NCBI GenBank assembly: GCA_934725855.1
Contig: CAKVCL010000004.1
Location: 103,934 to 167,933 of the forward strand
Direction of reading: 5' to 3'
From: an uncultured Cellulosilyticum sp.
GTDB taxonomy: Bacteria > Bacillota > Clostridia > Lachnospirales > Cellulosilyticaceae
DNA: 64,000 nucleotides
The notes beneath the pieces are model-generated. The model saw nothing but the letters and a program-made list of their open reading frames with translations. It made no database searches and had not been told where the DNA came from. The translations under genes and the position numbers were made by a program. Shown one piece after another: positions 26,869-37,003 of this stretch. Numbering within the stretch: the first letter of the stretch is position 1; each line of letters opens with the position of its first letter.

Positions 26869-29157
26869 TTATGAAAACTTATAATCCTTTTCTTTATACG
26901 CCTCATAATAACGCTCGGCAGACCTTGTAAAGACTAAGTCACTTAGTTTAAATCCACCCATAAGTTGTAATTTTTCAATCACACTTTTTCTCTTATCATT
27001 AATGGTTCCAATTTTATAATTCCTATTGCTTTGGTCCCTCTTATATGCATATTCAATAAACTCACTTTGTCTGTTTCCAAAAAAGTATTTTTCCACATAA
27101 CGATGTGCAGCAAGTGCTGTATCTATGTGCACACAAGGCTTTGAATTTTCTTCTAAGCTTTCATAAAGGAGTTCATATAATTCACTTTTAGCAGCTACAT
27201 CTGTTTCTTCATACTCAACGAGCATATTGGCTCTTGCCAAAAGCTCTTCTTCAAATGATACATTAAAATACTTTTCTTCCTTTAAAAATTCTTCCTCAGC
27301 AATTCTACATACCTTTTGGATAATCTGTTCATCGCTTTCATTTAACACTTTATCAGAAGTTCCCATATACTTATCATCTTGCAGGAAATGTTCTCCCTTT
27401 GCTTTTTTAAGCGTTTCTAATCTTTCTGATACTACTCTTTCATAATACTCTTTAACATTTTGAACCAAGTATTCTTCCTCATAGCGATTGGCTTCATTAA
27501 TCATTTCCATAAAGAAGTTTCCTACATTTTCAAGCTTAATCAGTTCATTTTTTAATACTTTATAAAAATTCTCTATTTCTTCTTGTAGGGATTGTAAAAG
27601 CCTTAGCTTTAAACTTTCTCTTTCATAGTGATATCTTGCTTTATAAACTTCTTCAATCAGATAATCCTTTACTTTTTGAACATACTTTTTATCAAAGAGT
27701 CCAAAATTGCCCCCTATACATTCCCCTACTAGCTTATTTTCCTTTTCTTGTGCTTCTAGTTCATATTGTTTCATTTGATAAAGATATTTATCTTTTTGTC
27801 TTTCAAGCTCACTATAGCTTTCTGATTTTAAAAGCTCTCCTAATGCAAATGGGCCATAGTCTGGATGGCGTACCACTGCACTTAAAAGCCTTTCTTTAAA
27901 TTTTTCTTTCTCTATGTAATCCGTCATCTTTCTACTAGCTGCTTTTATAAAGTTTGCCTCAAAAAAATCCTTAGCTAAATTACCATACAGCATCGTTTCG
28001 GCTTCGCTAAATGCCTGATTTTTTAAGTCTTTAAAGCTTACCCCATTAGAAATGAGGCTTCTAATCTCTTCTACTTGCTGCTCACTTGGCATGAAATTAT
28101 TGATAAGCGCCTCCAGCTGTCTTTCACTTAAGCCGATCTGGTCTAAAAGCACTTTATAATCATGCCCCTCATAGCTTAGTGTTTTTTCATATGCTTTAAA
28201 TAAATGATAGGCAACCGTTAAGTATATGCCTTGTCCTGGCTTTCTTACCTTAGCTAGACGCGCTGTACAATATCGGTTTTCCATACTTTCTCTAATATTG
28301 TTTATAAACGTGTTATAGTTGTACTGCTCTCTGGCTTCTTCTAACTCTACTGCTTTTTGCTCTCTGTTTTTAAGCAGATTAACTGCCACAATACTTTCAT
28401 AATGTGACTTCTTGGCGTTATTTACCATCTGTCCATTTTCCTTTTTATCAGAAAGTAAATATACCAGATGAAATAAAGGTCCATGATACTCCGTCATGAG
28501 CTTCATATCTTCATCCACTAATTCAACCTGCTTAGCGTAATGATACTGGTCACTTTCATACTCATCCAATTCTTTAAACAAAGCAAAGCTAAGTGCCTTA
28601 TTAAGTGGCACTGCATCTTCGCCGCTTTCTTCTAAAAGCACAAATAAATCTGTAAAAACCTGCTTAAAGCTCTGCTCCAGCTTACTTTTAATTAAAACCA
28701 CCACATCACTTAAAAGGACATTCGCTTTATCACTAGCTGCTGTAATCACTGACACATGGATTTGTTCCCAGTAGCTAAACACTTTATTTTTTTCTAAAAT
28801 ACATTGTGATACCTTACTAACTTCTTCATTAAGTGCTTGTAAAAAGCTATCTTCTTCTATGTGCTTACTAACCGCTCCTCTGTCCTCTTCTTCTACCTTT
28901 AAGTCGATGTGAAATTCTTCATTTCCAATCGCTTCTTTATTACTTCCAATCGATAAGTAAATGATGCCCTCACTATTACTCATGCTTCTTTCAACTGCTC
29001 GTTTAATTTCTGTGACACCTTCACTTACTTTATCACCTAGTAACACAAAAAGCATGGGGGCTTTCATGCGAATACCATTACTTTTTAGTGCGTCTTCATC
29101 ATATTTCAGTGCAAAATGCTCTGCTCTTTGAAATATTTCATTTCTTATATTCTCCAC
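26869..29157 (-). CDS. Large helical protein of the GTPase/tubulin-like operon, unknown family
   Basis: A 762-residue protein with no signal peptide or membrane helix. The first ~120 residues look alpha/beta (APMLFVLLGDKVSEGVTEIK, then GIIYLSIGS), and the rest is long, charged helices rich in E, K and L, probably partly coiled-coil. I do not recognise the family. The start is GTG 29157 (VENIRNEIFQ), ten bases after GAGGGGG. It follows the tubulin-like gene by 78 bases. A filament-binding or scaffold role would fit its shape and context, but this is inference. Confidence 0.75.
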   Translation of the reverse strand: MENIRNEIFQRAEHFALKYDEDALKSNGIRMKAPMLFVLLGDKVSEGVTEIKRAVERSMSNSEGIIYLSIGSNKEAIGNEEFHIDLKVEEEDRGAVSKHIEEDSFLQALNEEVSKVSQCILEKNKVFSYWEQIHVSVITAASDKANVLLSDVVVLIKSKLEQSFKQVFTDLFVLLEESGEDAVPLNKALSFALFKELDEYESDQYHYAKQVELVDEDMKLMTEYHGPLFHLVYLLSDKKENGQMVNNAKKSHYESIVAVNLLKNREQKAVELEEAREQYNYNTFINNIRESMENRYCTARLAKVRKPGQGIYLTVAYHLFKAYEKTLSYEGHDYKVLLDQIGLSERQLEALINNFMPSEQQVEEIRSLISNGVSFKDLKNQAFSEAETMLYGNLAKDFFEANFIKAASRKMTDYIEKEKFKERLLSAVVRHPDYGPFALGELLKSESYSELERQKDKYLYQMKQYELEAQEKENKLVGECIGGNFGLFDKKYVQKVKDYLIEEVYKARYHYERESLKLRLLQSLQEEIENFYKVLKNELIKLENVGNFFMEMINEANRYEEEYLVQNVKEYYERVVSERLETLKKAKGEHFLQDDKYMGTSDKVLNESDEQIIQKVCRIAEEEFLKEEKYFNVSFEEELLARANMLVEYEETDVAAKSELYELLYESLEENSKPCVHIDTALAAHRYVEKYFFGNRQSEFIEYAYKRDQSNRNYKIGTINDKRKSVIEKLQLMGGFKLSDLVFTRSAERYYEAYKEKDYKFS

Positions 29158-29235
29158 AATCTATATGCCCCCTCTGCCTTATTTAAATCTTAGCACTTAC
29201 ATCCTCGCTTTTATAAATGAATTTATGGCATTTTT

Positions 29236-32200
29236 CTAGCTTAATTTCTTTTTAAGTTCCTTGGTATAACTTAAAATGCTCTTGTAAAAATCATAGATTT
29301 CTCTACCATCTACCACTTCATGGACTTCATCTTCAATTTCTTCACGTGCATTCCCATACACTTCTAGAATGTGGTCTAAGCTTGCCATAAGCTCTGAAAC
29401 ATCTTCACTTTGTGTCAGTCTTCTCACACGTTTTTCAGACTTTCTCAAAATGACTTCTTTAAGTTTACCCTTTAAAGCTGTAAAACGCTTGTATAATTCA
29501 AATTCTGTATACTTATTAACATCCATCACATTAAGAAGTGGGTCATATAGTTCTTCGTCTTCATCTTTATCATAAAGATATAAAGCCCCTTTCTTATAAA
29601 TCGTGTGGGTGTAAATGGCTTTAACAAAGTCTTCAATTTGCTTCTCGGCTTCTTTAGCGGTTTCAATAACCTTCTTTAATTCTTCAATATAAGCTTCTAG
29701 TTCCTCGTATTTCTTGATTTCTTCCTTTAAAATTTGTTTTTGAGCTGGATAGCGCATAATGCCAGCAAAAGCTAATTCCTCGGTATAGCTGTTCATAATA
29801 GAAGAAACCTGTTTTTCGCCTGTTAAACCATTTTGAACTTGGTTTTCAAAGTCTGCAAGGGCTTTTTTAATCTGAGTAAAGTTTGGTCTTGCAAGGTCAA
29901 GCTCATAGCTTGCGATTTGCACTTTAAGATCCTCATTTTTCACTTGCACAAGCACATATTGGTTATTGAGTCCTGAGTCTTCTCTTTTCTCAATAATATG
30001 ATAACGCATGCCTTTTTCAAAGAGAGTTTTTCCTTCTTTCATCAGCTCTGCTATACGTTCATTGGTATAAGTATCTCCCCATGCTTCCTTTGGAATAGGG
30101 GAAGGTAAATTTACCCAGCTTTTTTTATCTGTCATGACAAGGTGGCGACCCACACCTTCTCTTGTATTAATCGTTTCTTCGTAGAGTTTTTCATAAGCTT
30201 TCAGTGGACCATAAGCATATAATGGCACCCCATTACGTGTGGTTACCCAGAAAATACGATTGGTCAGCTTGCTTTGTCTAAGTGAAAACTTAGCAGCTGA
30301 GTTAGGGTATTTTTCTTGGAAATTTTTAAGTCCCTTATAAATACTTGGGGTATTCGCTGGTACAGATACCATCGCATAGTATGGGAAGTTAAATTCTGAA
30401 CCATTGGTTAAGTAGAATAATGGCACCGCATCCCTAGAAAGCTTAGCTGCAATTTGCTTTTCTACAAGCTCAGAAAGGGATTCTTCATCCCCATATTTCA
30501 TCGCTAAAAATTCTTCCATACTCTTAGAAATTAAATCGGAAAATTTATCGGTAATAAAGTCTGAAATGGAAGAAATAATATCAATCTCAGCTTCATTAAT
30601 CCACTTGTCCGCTTCATCTAAAAGCATCTTAGTAAACTCAGATACTAAAATATTGGCATCATAACCATCTACCATTTTATCAATATAGCTTGCCACATCT
30701 TTTACACTGACCACATTCCAGTGATAAGTGGCATTACCTTTTTCGTCTAATGACTCATTGGCTTCGATTAAAATCTTGCCATCCTTTTCAAAAATCCCAT
30801 TTAACGTATTTAAAATTTCAGTAAAGACCGCATAGAACTTATTGTTTCTTTCAATGAGCAGCATTCTTAAGTCTTCATAAGCTGCAATCATCTTTGTAAA
30901 CTTCTCTACATCGGCTCTTAAGAAATACTCAGTAATCTTGCTTTCAATATACTCATTTTTCTTTTTCTCTTTTGAAATAAAGGCAGACCTTGCATCTTGC
31001 ATCTTCTCAATAGAGTTATCGATTTGATTTTGAATTTGCTGTGGAAGCTTTGCAAGTTGTTCTTTTAAGGTCACGATATTCGCTTCAATCATCTTAACTA
31101 AGCAAAAGCCTTCTTTATTCACTAGCAGATTAGAGGCATAAACTGGGCCAAACTCCGGATTCGTAAATAACCTTTTTACTTCCTCAAATACATTTTCCTT
31201 GAGTTCATTAGGCAGTTGGTTCGTTGCATTGTTAAAGGCTTCTCTTGCCTTCATTAAAAAGTTATTTTCAAGTTCCGCATCCATATTAACCGCTTGTGTT
31301 TTAATAACATTATTGTAAGCATAAGCTTCTCTAGATTCAAAGCCAGGGAGTGCTTCGGGTACATTTTGCTCAAAACGTCTACTTACGCTATCAATATCCA
31401 ATCCAAGTCTTCTAGCTGTCTCTCCCACTTGCTCTTCCGTTGGAATGACTTTAAACATTCCATTAATATGTTTAAACACGCGAAATGCCATATAAGTGGT
31501 CATTTCTTCAATGGGTAAAATAGAAGCAGATGCCCCGATAATATTGTATTTATAGTTAGCTGGCAAAGTGGCTTCACGCATTTGTTTGATATTGGTTTCA
31601 ATGTTGCTAATATAATCGTGGATAGCAAATTCTTCACCAGATTGTTTGTCTTCACTTGCCATAAAGTTTGTAATGTTTTCAGCGGTTACATTCATGCAGT
31701 AGTCATAAGCATTATGTACGGTCTTGCCTTCTGTGTCAGTAGCAGATATCAAGTGGCAAAGGTCAAATGGTGGCACTTGGGTATCCACACTAAGACGTGT
31801 GCCATAATCTTGTTTAAAGTGCTCGCCACGTTCTTCAACATTCATCCAATAATCTAGTTCCTTTAAAGCAGCATAACCATTTTTCTTAATATATTCTTGG
31901 GTATGAATACTAAGAGATGGATTGGCAAGGTTGACATCTGGTGTAAACAAATACCCCATAATATCTGAACGGTCAATGCCATTTCCACCTGCTTCAAGGT
32001 CAAGAATCGCTCTTGTAATATACGCTATATCTAAAAAGCAACCACTTCCTGTTCCCCCTGAAAGTCCTGAAAGGAGGAAAATATAAATCTTACGGTCTGT
32101 TCCTTTTTGAAGCTCTTTAATTTTCTTTTGAATGGCATCCACGACTTGATTAATTTTTGTAAAAAGTAATAAACGTCCCCCTTGTCTTACCCCTGATGCC

Positions 32201-32622
32201 CCATTAATCCCATCTGCAATATGTAATTCGGGTGAAAGCCAAGAAGAAATGCTTGGATGCAGTCTGCCACGATTTTGAAGCATACTGCCTATTCCTGCTT
32301 CTGAAAGCAATACTAATTCATTAAGCGGGTCTAAGCCTACCCCTTTATATTTTTTATTTTTGTCTTGTTCATTGGTTTCAAAGGCTAAGAAATCAACATT
32401 AGCTGGTTTATCCATACGTTTTTTAGTCATTGGGTCTACTGGCAGATTAAAACGCCTATTGATTTGATATTTTAAACGTAAAAGCGCATCAATACCTGTC
32501 CCTCCAAGACCAATCACTAACATCGGATTATCAATAGTGTCTACTCTGATTTTCTTACTAACAATGCCTCCGCCTTGCTGGATATCTAATTGCTGAATAT
32601 GATCTCTAATAATCGGTTTCAT
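29236..32622 (-). CDS. Tubulin/FtsZ-like GTPase (Tubulin_2 family)
   Basis: An 1128-residue protein, the largest in the window. The N-terminal ~300 residues have the tubulin/FtsZ GTP-binding signature: GLGGTG at 38-43 in the first loop, GGTGSG at 189-194 (the tubulin T4 loop), a beta-strand ending MGYLFTPDV, and NGYAALKELDYWMN, which occupies the place of the tubulin H7 helix. These match the Tubulin_2 family rather than FtsZ, TubZ or tubulin. The remaining ~800 residues are mostly helical with no recognised domain. Whether it polymerises cannot be told: the catalytic T7 loop is not obvious. It follows the secreted VWA gene by nine bases and starts after AGGAGGAACAT. Confidence 0.88.
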   Translation of the reverse strand: MKPIIRDHIQQLDIQQGGGIVSKKIRVDTIDNPMLVIGLGGTGIDALLRLKYQINRRFNLPVDPMTKKRMDKPANVDFLAFETNEQDKNKKYKGVGLDPLNELVLLSEAGIGSMLQNRGRLHPSISSWLSPELHIADGINGASGVRQGGRLLLFTKINQVVDAIQKKIKELQKGTDRKIYIFLLSGLSGGTGSGCFLDIAYITRAILDLEAGGNGIDRSDIMGYLFTPDVNLANPSLSIHTQEYIKKNGYAALKELDYWMNVEERGEHFKQDYGTRLSVDTQVPPFDLCHLISATDTEGKTVHNAYDYCMNVTAENITNFMASEDKQSGEEFAIHDYISNIETNIKQMREATLPANYKYNIIGASASILPIEEMTTYMAFRVFKHINGMFKVIPTEEQVGETARRLGLDIDSVSRRFEQNVPEALPGFESREAYAYNNVIKTQAVNMDAELENNFLMKAREAFNNATNQLPNELKENVFEEVKRLFTNPEFGPVYASNLLVNKEGFCLVKMIEANIVTLKEQLAKLPQQIQNQIDNSIEKMQDARSAFISKEKKKNEYIESKITEYFLRADVEKFTKMIAAYEDLRMLLIERNNKFYAVFTEILNTLNGIFEKDGKILIEANESLDEKGNATYHWNVVSVKDVASYIDKMVDGYDANILVSEFTKMLLDEADKWINEAEIDIISSISDFITDKFSDLISKSMEEFLAMKYGDEESLSELVEKQIAAKLSRDAVPLFYLTNGSEFNFPYYAMVSVPANTPSIYKGLKNFQEKYPNSAAKFSLRQSKLTNRIFWVTTRNGVPLYAYGPLKAYEKLYEETINTREGVGRHLVMTDKKSWVNLPSPIPKEAWGDTYTNERIAELMKEGKTLFEKGMRYHIIEKREDSGLNNQYVLVQVKNEDLKVQIASYELDLARPNFTQIKKALADFENQVQNGLTGEKQVSSIMNSYTEELAFAGIMRYPAQKQILKEEIKKYEELEAYIEELKKVIETAKEAEKQIEDFVKAIYTHTIYKKGALYLYDKDEDEELYDPLLNVMDVNKYTEFELYKRFTALKGKLKEVILRKSEKRVRRLTQSEDVSELMASLDHILEVYGNAREEIEDEVHEVVDGREIYDFYKSILSYTKELKKKLS

Positions 32623-32631
32623 ATGTTCCTC

Positions 32632-34401
32632 CTATAATAAGTATTCTATTTGTACAGTTTGACCGCAATCTGCCATGTTAATCGTAAAGCGGTCACCTTT
32701 TTTTAGTTCAATGCCGCCTTCTGCTTTCACAGCGCGACCTGATTTTTCTATGGCATAATTGGAGTGATTGATTAGTAGCACTTTATCCCCTGCTTCCGCT
32801 TTAAAAATAATCTGCTCCGCTGCTTTAAGCTCTGGGGCAAATTGTAAAAGCGCATGTAAACTCACTTTTCCTTGAAATACGCTAAGCTTTTTATATTGTG
32901 GTGGTGTAAGTTTTCCTGTGGTATTATCTCTAAGTTCCACCACCATTTGACCCACTAATGGGCGACGTGCTGCTTGAAGTTTTTTAAGAGCAAATAATAT
33001 GGCTGCTAAAACAAGTACGCCTATTCCTAATCCTACCCATACTAAAGGAGATATTGAATTTGGCTTTTCTTCCTCATTTTTATTCGTAGTGTTACTTGCA
33101 CCGCCTACTGCCTTTCCTACTTGAATGGTTACGCTGCTGCTCATCCTTTGATAACTTGCGTCTTCTACCAATACAGAAATTTCAAATTCGCCTTCGTCTT
33201 TTAAGTCATAACTTCCTTCAAAACGCTGACCATTGACCTTCATATCTACTCTTGTTTCAGTCCCTGACTTCATCTCTTTAACAATAAGTGTCCCTTTGCC
33301 ATTTTGATAAAGCGCATCGTCGCTTATTGGACTGCCTTGTACACTTAAATAGGCACTCACCTCCAAGGCATCCCCTTTATTAAAGCTAGTGGCTATTTGG
33401 TCTAGCATTACTTCAATATCATAATTGTAAACAAGGTCTATATTAATTTGATCTCCTTGTGTTCCTTTCACATAAAGTTTCCAATCTCCAGCCATTGGCT
33501 TTGAAAGCTTTAGTAAATGATAACTTTGTGATTCATGTAAACTCACATTGCTAGAAGGTATAGAAATGTCTTGTCCATTAGGATCAGCTAGCTTAAATTC
33601 TACTGCCCCACTTGCAGTAGCTGAAATATTGGCTTCTAGTACATTGTCATTTGGAATATTAATGGCTACTTCTTCAAAATCTCCTGTTCCCTGAAACGGC
33701 CCTAAATTTTGAACCTTCAAATTAGAGTGTGCCGCAAAAATCTGTGTTAAGATATCAGGTAATTCATTTGGATCTTTGGTTGCAAAAGCTATCGCGCCTG
33801 TTTCATCAGAGATATTTTTAAGGTAAGCTTCATTAAGCTTTCCATTATCATTAAGTCCAATTGTATAAATAGGGTATCCTGCTCCTTTGGCTTCATCCAA
33901 AATCTGAGCAAGCTTCGCATCTATTTGCTGATAGTTTCGCCCTTTTACACCTGCTATCGCATTATTTCCATCCGTAAAAACAATAATAAGTGGCTTGTTC
34001 CCAAGGGAAGTATCTCTTTGATTTTCCATCTCTACGGCTTTAGAAAGGCCTGATGTAATATCGGTATACTCTAAGTCTCTAGATAAACCATCTACAAACG
34101 TTTTAATCTTTTCTTTATCTTCCTGAGTGTTTACTGCCACCATCGGATAAGTCGCATCCACTTCGGAGCCATAGGTCACAAGACCCACTTGATTGCCTGT
34201 GGCTGCCATCATATCGATAAATAACTTAACGCCTTCAAGTCCTAATTTATTAGGATCGGTTTCCTTCATTGAACCACTCGCATCAATCACTAGTATCGCA
34301 TCTAATTGCCCATTATCGGTAGCTGCAAGTAGACTCATTGGTATACTTATTAGTGCTATTAATAATGCTAATAAACTCATCTTTTTTAATATAGGTTTCA
34401 T
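32632..34401 (-). CDS. Secreted, membrane-anchored VWA protein with FHA-like cytoplasmic tail
   Basis: A 589-residue protein. Signal peptide or N-terminal helix (residues 7-27), VWA domain (about 33-230) with MIDAS DASGS at 40-44 and FTDGNN further on, two beta-sandwich-like regions, a membrane helix at about 450-472, and a C-terminal domain of 117 residues. That last domain is all beta (KVLLINHSNYAI, GGIELKKGDRFTINM) and resembles a forkhead-associated fold without confirmed phosphothreonine-binding residues. The VWA domain is outside and the tail inside. Start is ATG 34401, five bases after AAGGAGG; it lies 89 bases inside the upstream gene. Confidence 0.85.
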   Translation of the reverse strand: MKPILKKMSLLALLIALISIPMSLLAATDNGQLDAILVIDASGSMKETDPNKLGLEGVKLFIDMMAATGNQVGLVTYGSEVDATYPMVAVNTQEDKEKIKTFVDGLSRDLEYTDITSGLSKAVEMENQRDTSLGNKPLIIVFTDGNNAIAGVKGRNYQQIDAKLAQILDEAKGAGYPIYTIGLNDNGKLNEAYLKNISDETGAIAFATKDPNELPDILTQIFAAHSNLKVQNLGPFQGTGDFEEVAINIPNDNVLEANISATASGAVEFKLADPNGQDISIPSSNVSLHESQSYHLLKLSKPMAGDWKLYVKGTQGDQINIDLVYNYDIEVMLDQIATSFNKGDALEVSAYLSVQGSPISDDALYQNGKGTLIVKEMKSGTETRVDMKVNGQRFEGSYDLKDEGEFEISVLVEDASYQRMSSSVTIQVGKAVGGASNTTNKNEEEKPNSISPLVWVGLGIGVLVLAAILFALKKLQAARRPLVGQMVVELRDNTTGKLTPPQYKKLSVFQGKVSLHALLQFAPELKAAEQIIFKAEAGDKVLLINHSNYAIEKSGRAVKAEGGIELKKGDRFTINMADCGQTVQIEYLL

Positions 34402-36058
34402 TGTGACCTCCTTCATAATCATTTTGGTTTATTTCTTCTAAACTTACCATTTGAGCTTCAAGTTCCTGTTTGATATAGCCTTCACCATTCCAAATATATG
34501 TATCCGATATCTCTCCTCTTCGATTAATTGTAATGCCATTTATATCAGGCGTTACAATGACACTTATGCCCTGCCTAGCAAAGATATTTTGAATTTCTGT
34601 TTCTCCAACTCGAAGCACATTAATATCTTGTCCATCTTCATTAGAATAAACTATGGCAAGTAACTCTCCACTAGCCATCATTTGGATGGTTTGACCATTA
34701 TTTAATGTACCACCATCCTGTGATGCACCTAGCCGATCTAGATAAGTGCCTTTTAAAGAACAAGTTAGTCTTGTTTCTTGTCCTAATTCTGAATAAGAAT
34801 TGAATCGATAGATTTCAAGTTCTTGAGTCTCTTTATTAATTGCAGCTAAATATTTTTCTGCTCCTAACGCGCCACTGCCCACCTCATAAAACGCATAATT
34901 GCCTATTTGATTTTCAATCAAAAGTACTGGATCATTAAAGTACTTTTGACTATCAATGGCTTGTATTTCCTGGGAAAAGTCTTTTAAGCTTCCCATCGTT
35001 TGATACCAGCTAATTGCTTCATCATAGTACTGGGCATCTACCAAAACTTGTATCTCAACTTCTTTTTGATTAATATATTGGCTTACAAGTTCTTCAATTG
35101 TTTCATCATAATAGTAAGGATTATTTGCTTTTTTATAATCTTGTATCATTTCTACAAATGTATTCATTTGAAGTTTTGTCTCATCAAAGAAGTTTTGAAA
35201 CGCTATGCGGGTTTCCTCTCCTCCTTCTGTGAGTGTTCTTAAAACCGTTTTAGGACAATTTCTTAGCTCATTCAACCTTTGTGCATCTGCTAGCGGTATG
35301 CTGCTCGCTATTTTATCTCTTATGTACGATTTAATCTTTTCTGTAAGCCACTCGGTTTCATAGCCATAATGCCTATTGGTTTCATAAATTTCATCAAACG
35401 CTAGCATCTGATCTTTTAATGCTGCTTCTTTGCTCGTAATCTTTTTAAAGAGCCTTATATCACATGCTTCAAAAAGCTTTGCAATAACTGTCTTTTTATC
35501 CGATGCAAAACAGGTATCTGGTACTTCGTTTATATGTTCTTTCGCCCACAAATACCCGTCTTTAGCATTTTGAAGGATGTACTGCATATTCCCTTTAAAT
35601 TGTACCCATGCTTTTTGGCTTGCCTCAGTAATGGGATAAATTTTCTCAAAATACTCTGTTTGATAAGCTTCTAGTTTGCTTAAATCTAAAGCATGATAGG
35701 TAGATAAAGTTGTCTGAAATAATTCATAATCCACCTGTTCCTTACTTAAGCACAAATTATTGTAGATTTCTTGAAGGGTTTCATTATATTCCGTAATCCA
35801 GCTTAATGTGTCTAGTCTATTTTCTACTTTTCTCTGCTTGTACTCATAATGTGTTAACTCAGTAGCTTCTGTTAGTTTTTCTTCAGCTTCTATCCATTTT
35901 CCCTCATTAAATAATTTAAATCCTGATTTAACCAGTGAAATTTTTTCATACATATAGTAACCTTTATATAAACCAGCTATACACTCAATCGCTAACACAC
36001 CTACTACAATCGTTTCAAGCCACTGACTTCTCTTATATCGATCAATTCTTTTCTTCAT
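34313..36058 (-). CDS. Membrane-anchored protein of unknown family
   Basis: A 581-residue protein with one N-terminal membrane helix (about 13-32) after a basic start (KKRIDRYKR), so the bulk is probably outside the membrane. Residues 40-400 look helical, with a repeat-like NEGKWIEAEEKLTEA start (TPR-like); the last 180 residues are beta-rich (GNYAFYEVGSGALGAEKYLA, DINGITINRRGEISD). I do not recognise the family. Its last 29 codons overlap the following VWA gene in another frame, unusual for so long an overlap; a C-terminal frameshift that extended it is possible. Confidence 0.75.
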   Translation of the reverse strand: MKKRIDRYKRSQWLETIVVGVLAIECIAGLYKGYYMYEKISLVKSGFKLFNEGKWIEAEEKLTEATELTHYEYKQRKVENRLDTLSWITEYNETLQEIYNNLCLSKEQVDYELFQTTLSTYHALDLSKLEAYQTEYFEKIYPITEASQKAWVQFKGNMQYILQNAKDGYLWAKEHINEVPDTCFASDKKTVIAKLFEACDIRLFKKITSKEAALKDQMLAFDEIYETNRHYGYETEWLTEKIKSYIRDKIASSIPLADAQRLNELRNCPKTVLRTLTEGGEETRIAFQNFFDETKLQMNTFVEMIQDYKKANNPYYYDETIEELVSQYINQKEVEIQVLVDAQYYDEAISWYQTMGSLKDFSQEIQAIDSQKYFNDPVLLIENQIGNYAFYEVGSGALGAEKYLAAINKETQELEIYRFNSYSELGQETRLTCSLKGTYLDRLGASQDGGTLNNGQTIQMMASGELLAIVYSNEDGQDINVLRVGETEIQNIFARQGISVIVTPDINGITINRRGEISDTYIWNGEGYIKQELEAQMVSLEEINQNDYEGGHNETYIKKDEFISIINSTNKYTNESTCSYR

Positions 36059-36070
36059 CCTCTGCCTCCT

Positions 36071-37003
36071 CTAATGGCTCAAATAACCTTTGAAGGCCTC
36101 ATCTTCTCCTACCACTTCTTTTACTTCCTGTAATAGCTCCCTTCTAACACGCTCATCCTTTATCCCTTTACTCATCTTACACAATCTAAGAAGTCTTTCT
36201 CTTGAAAAGAACTTAATATACCCTTTCATTTCTGCTGCATACTTATTTAATAAAAACTTAGATTTTAAAGCTCCTTCTAAAACACTCGCCAATATTCTAT
36301 CCCCTTTGTGTTTCATTAAAACCTCTTCCTTATAAGTTAAAATATAAGTCAGTGTGGCATCGTCTACTAAATCCTTCTTGATTTTGGATACTTCGTAAAT
36401 GTAATCCACTAAGTATGCATTATATTCTTGCTGCAACATTTCCTTTAACTCTAAAGGCATATCACTTCTTAAGCTAAAGCTTCTAAGGCAAACCAGCTTA
36501 TAGGTGCGCACCTCATCATTATCTATAAGCTTTGCTAAATATCTAAATCGGTCATACGCCTCTACAGGATGACCTTTTTCTATATCTTGTATAGCAATAT
36601 TCATTTGTTTGCTAAGATCTGCTTTAATCTTATCTTTATTTGCCATTAGATGCTCTCTCATTTCATTTAAAATCAGCTCATTTTTAAACTTATAAAAAAT
36701 ATAACCCGTAGCGCCTGTCCCTATTAATGAAAAAAGTATGGCTATAAAAATGTCTTTTGCATCTTTAGCCAAAATAAATAATGCTACGCAAATTGCTATA
36801 TTCATCAGCTCTCTAATGATAAAATGCTTTTTGACTGTATAAGAAGCCACTGTATCTATACTTATTTCTTCCTCCTCATTGCAATTTACACAGGCTTTCT
36901 GACCTAGATTATACGTTCCACAATGCTTGCAATAAAACAAATAATCTATGTTATGAGCTAGTACAGGCATTTCATTAAAATGAACAATTAATTTATTTTC
37001 CAT
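36071..37003 (-). CDS. Zinc-ribbon membrane protein of the GTPase/tubulin-like operon
   Basis: A 310-residue protein. A zinc ribbon sits at the N-terminus with C25, C28, C38 and C41 (YCKHCGTYNLGQKACVNC). Two membrane helices follow at about 64-79 and 84-104, then a cytosolic helical domain of about 200 residues. The ribbon and the helical part are on the same, probably cytosolic, side. I do not recognise the family. The gene starts inside the last codons of the 52-residue gene (11-base overlap), so they are coupled, and it is followed by the next gene after 12 bases. Confidence 0.75.
   Translation of the reverse strand: MENKLIVHFNEMPVLAHNIDYLFYCKHCGTYNLGQKACVNCNEEEEISIDTVASYTVKKHFIIRELMNIAICVALFILAKDAKDIFIAILFSLIGTGATGYIFYKFKNELILNEMREHLMANKDKIKADLSKQMNIAIQDIEKGHPVEAYDRFRYLAKLIDNDEVRTYKLVCLRSFSLRSDMPLELKEMLQQEYNAYLVDYIYEVSKIKKDLVDDATLTYILTYKEEVLMKHKGDRILASVLEGALKSKFLLNKYAAEMKGYIKFFSRERLLRLCKMSKGIKDERVRRELLQEVKEVVGEDEAFKGYLSH

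Noticed and set aside
29236..32622. FtsZ or plasmid TubZ
   Set aside because: Three times too long, lacks the FtsZ C-terminal peptide, and the motif context fits Tubulin_2-type proteins; no plasmid partition genes nearby.
25642..34401. MoxR-VWA (Bat-type) system
   Set aside because: The two VWA proteins resemble that layout, but no MoxR AAA+ ATPase is present; the nucleotide-binding partners are a GTPase and a tubulin-like protein.
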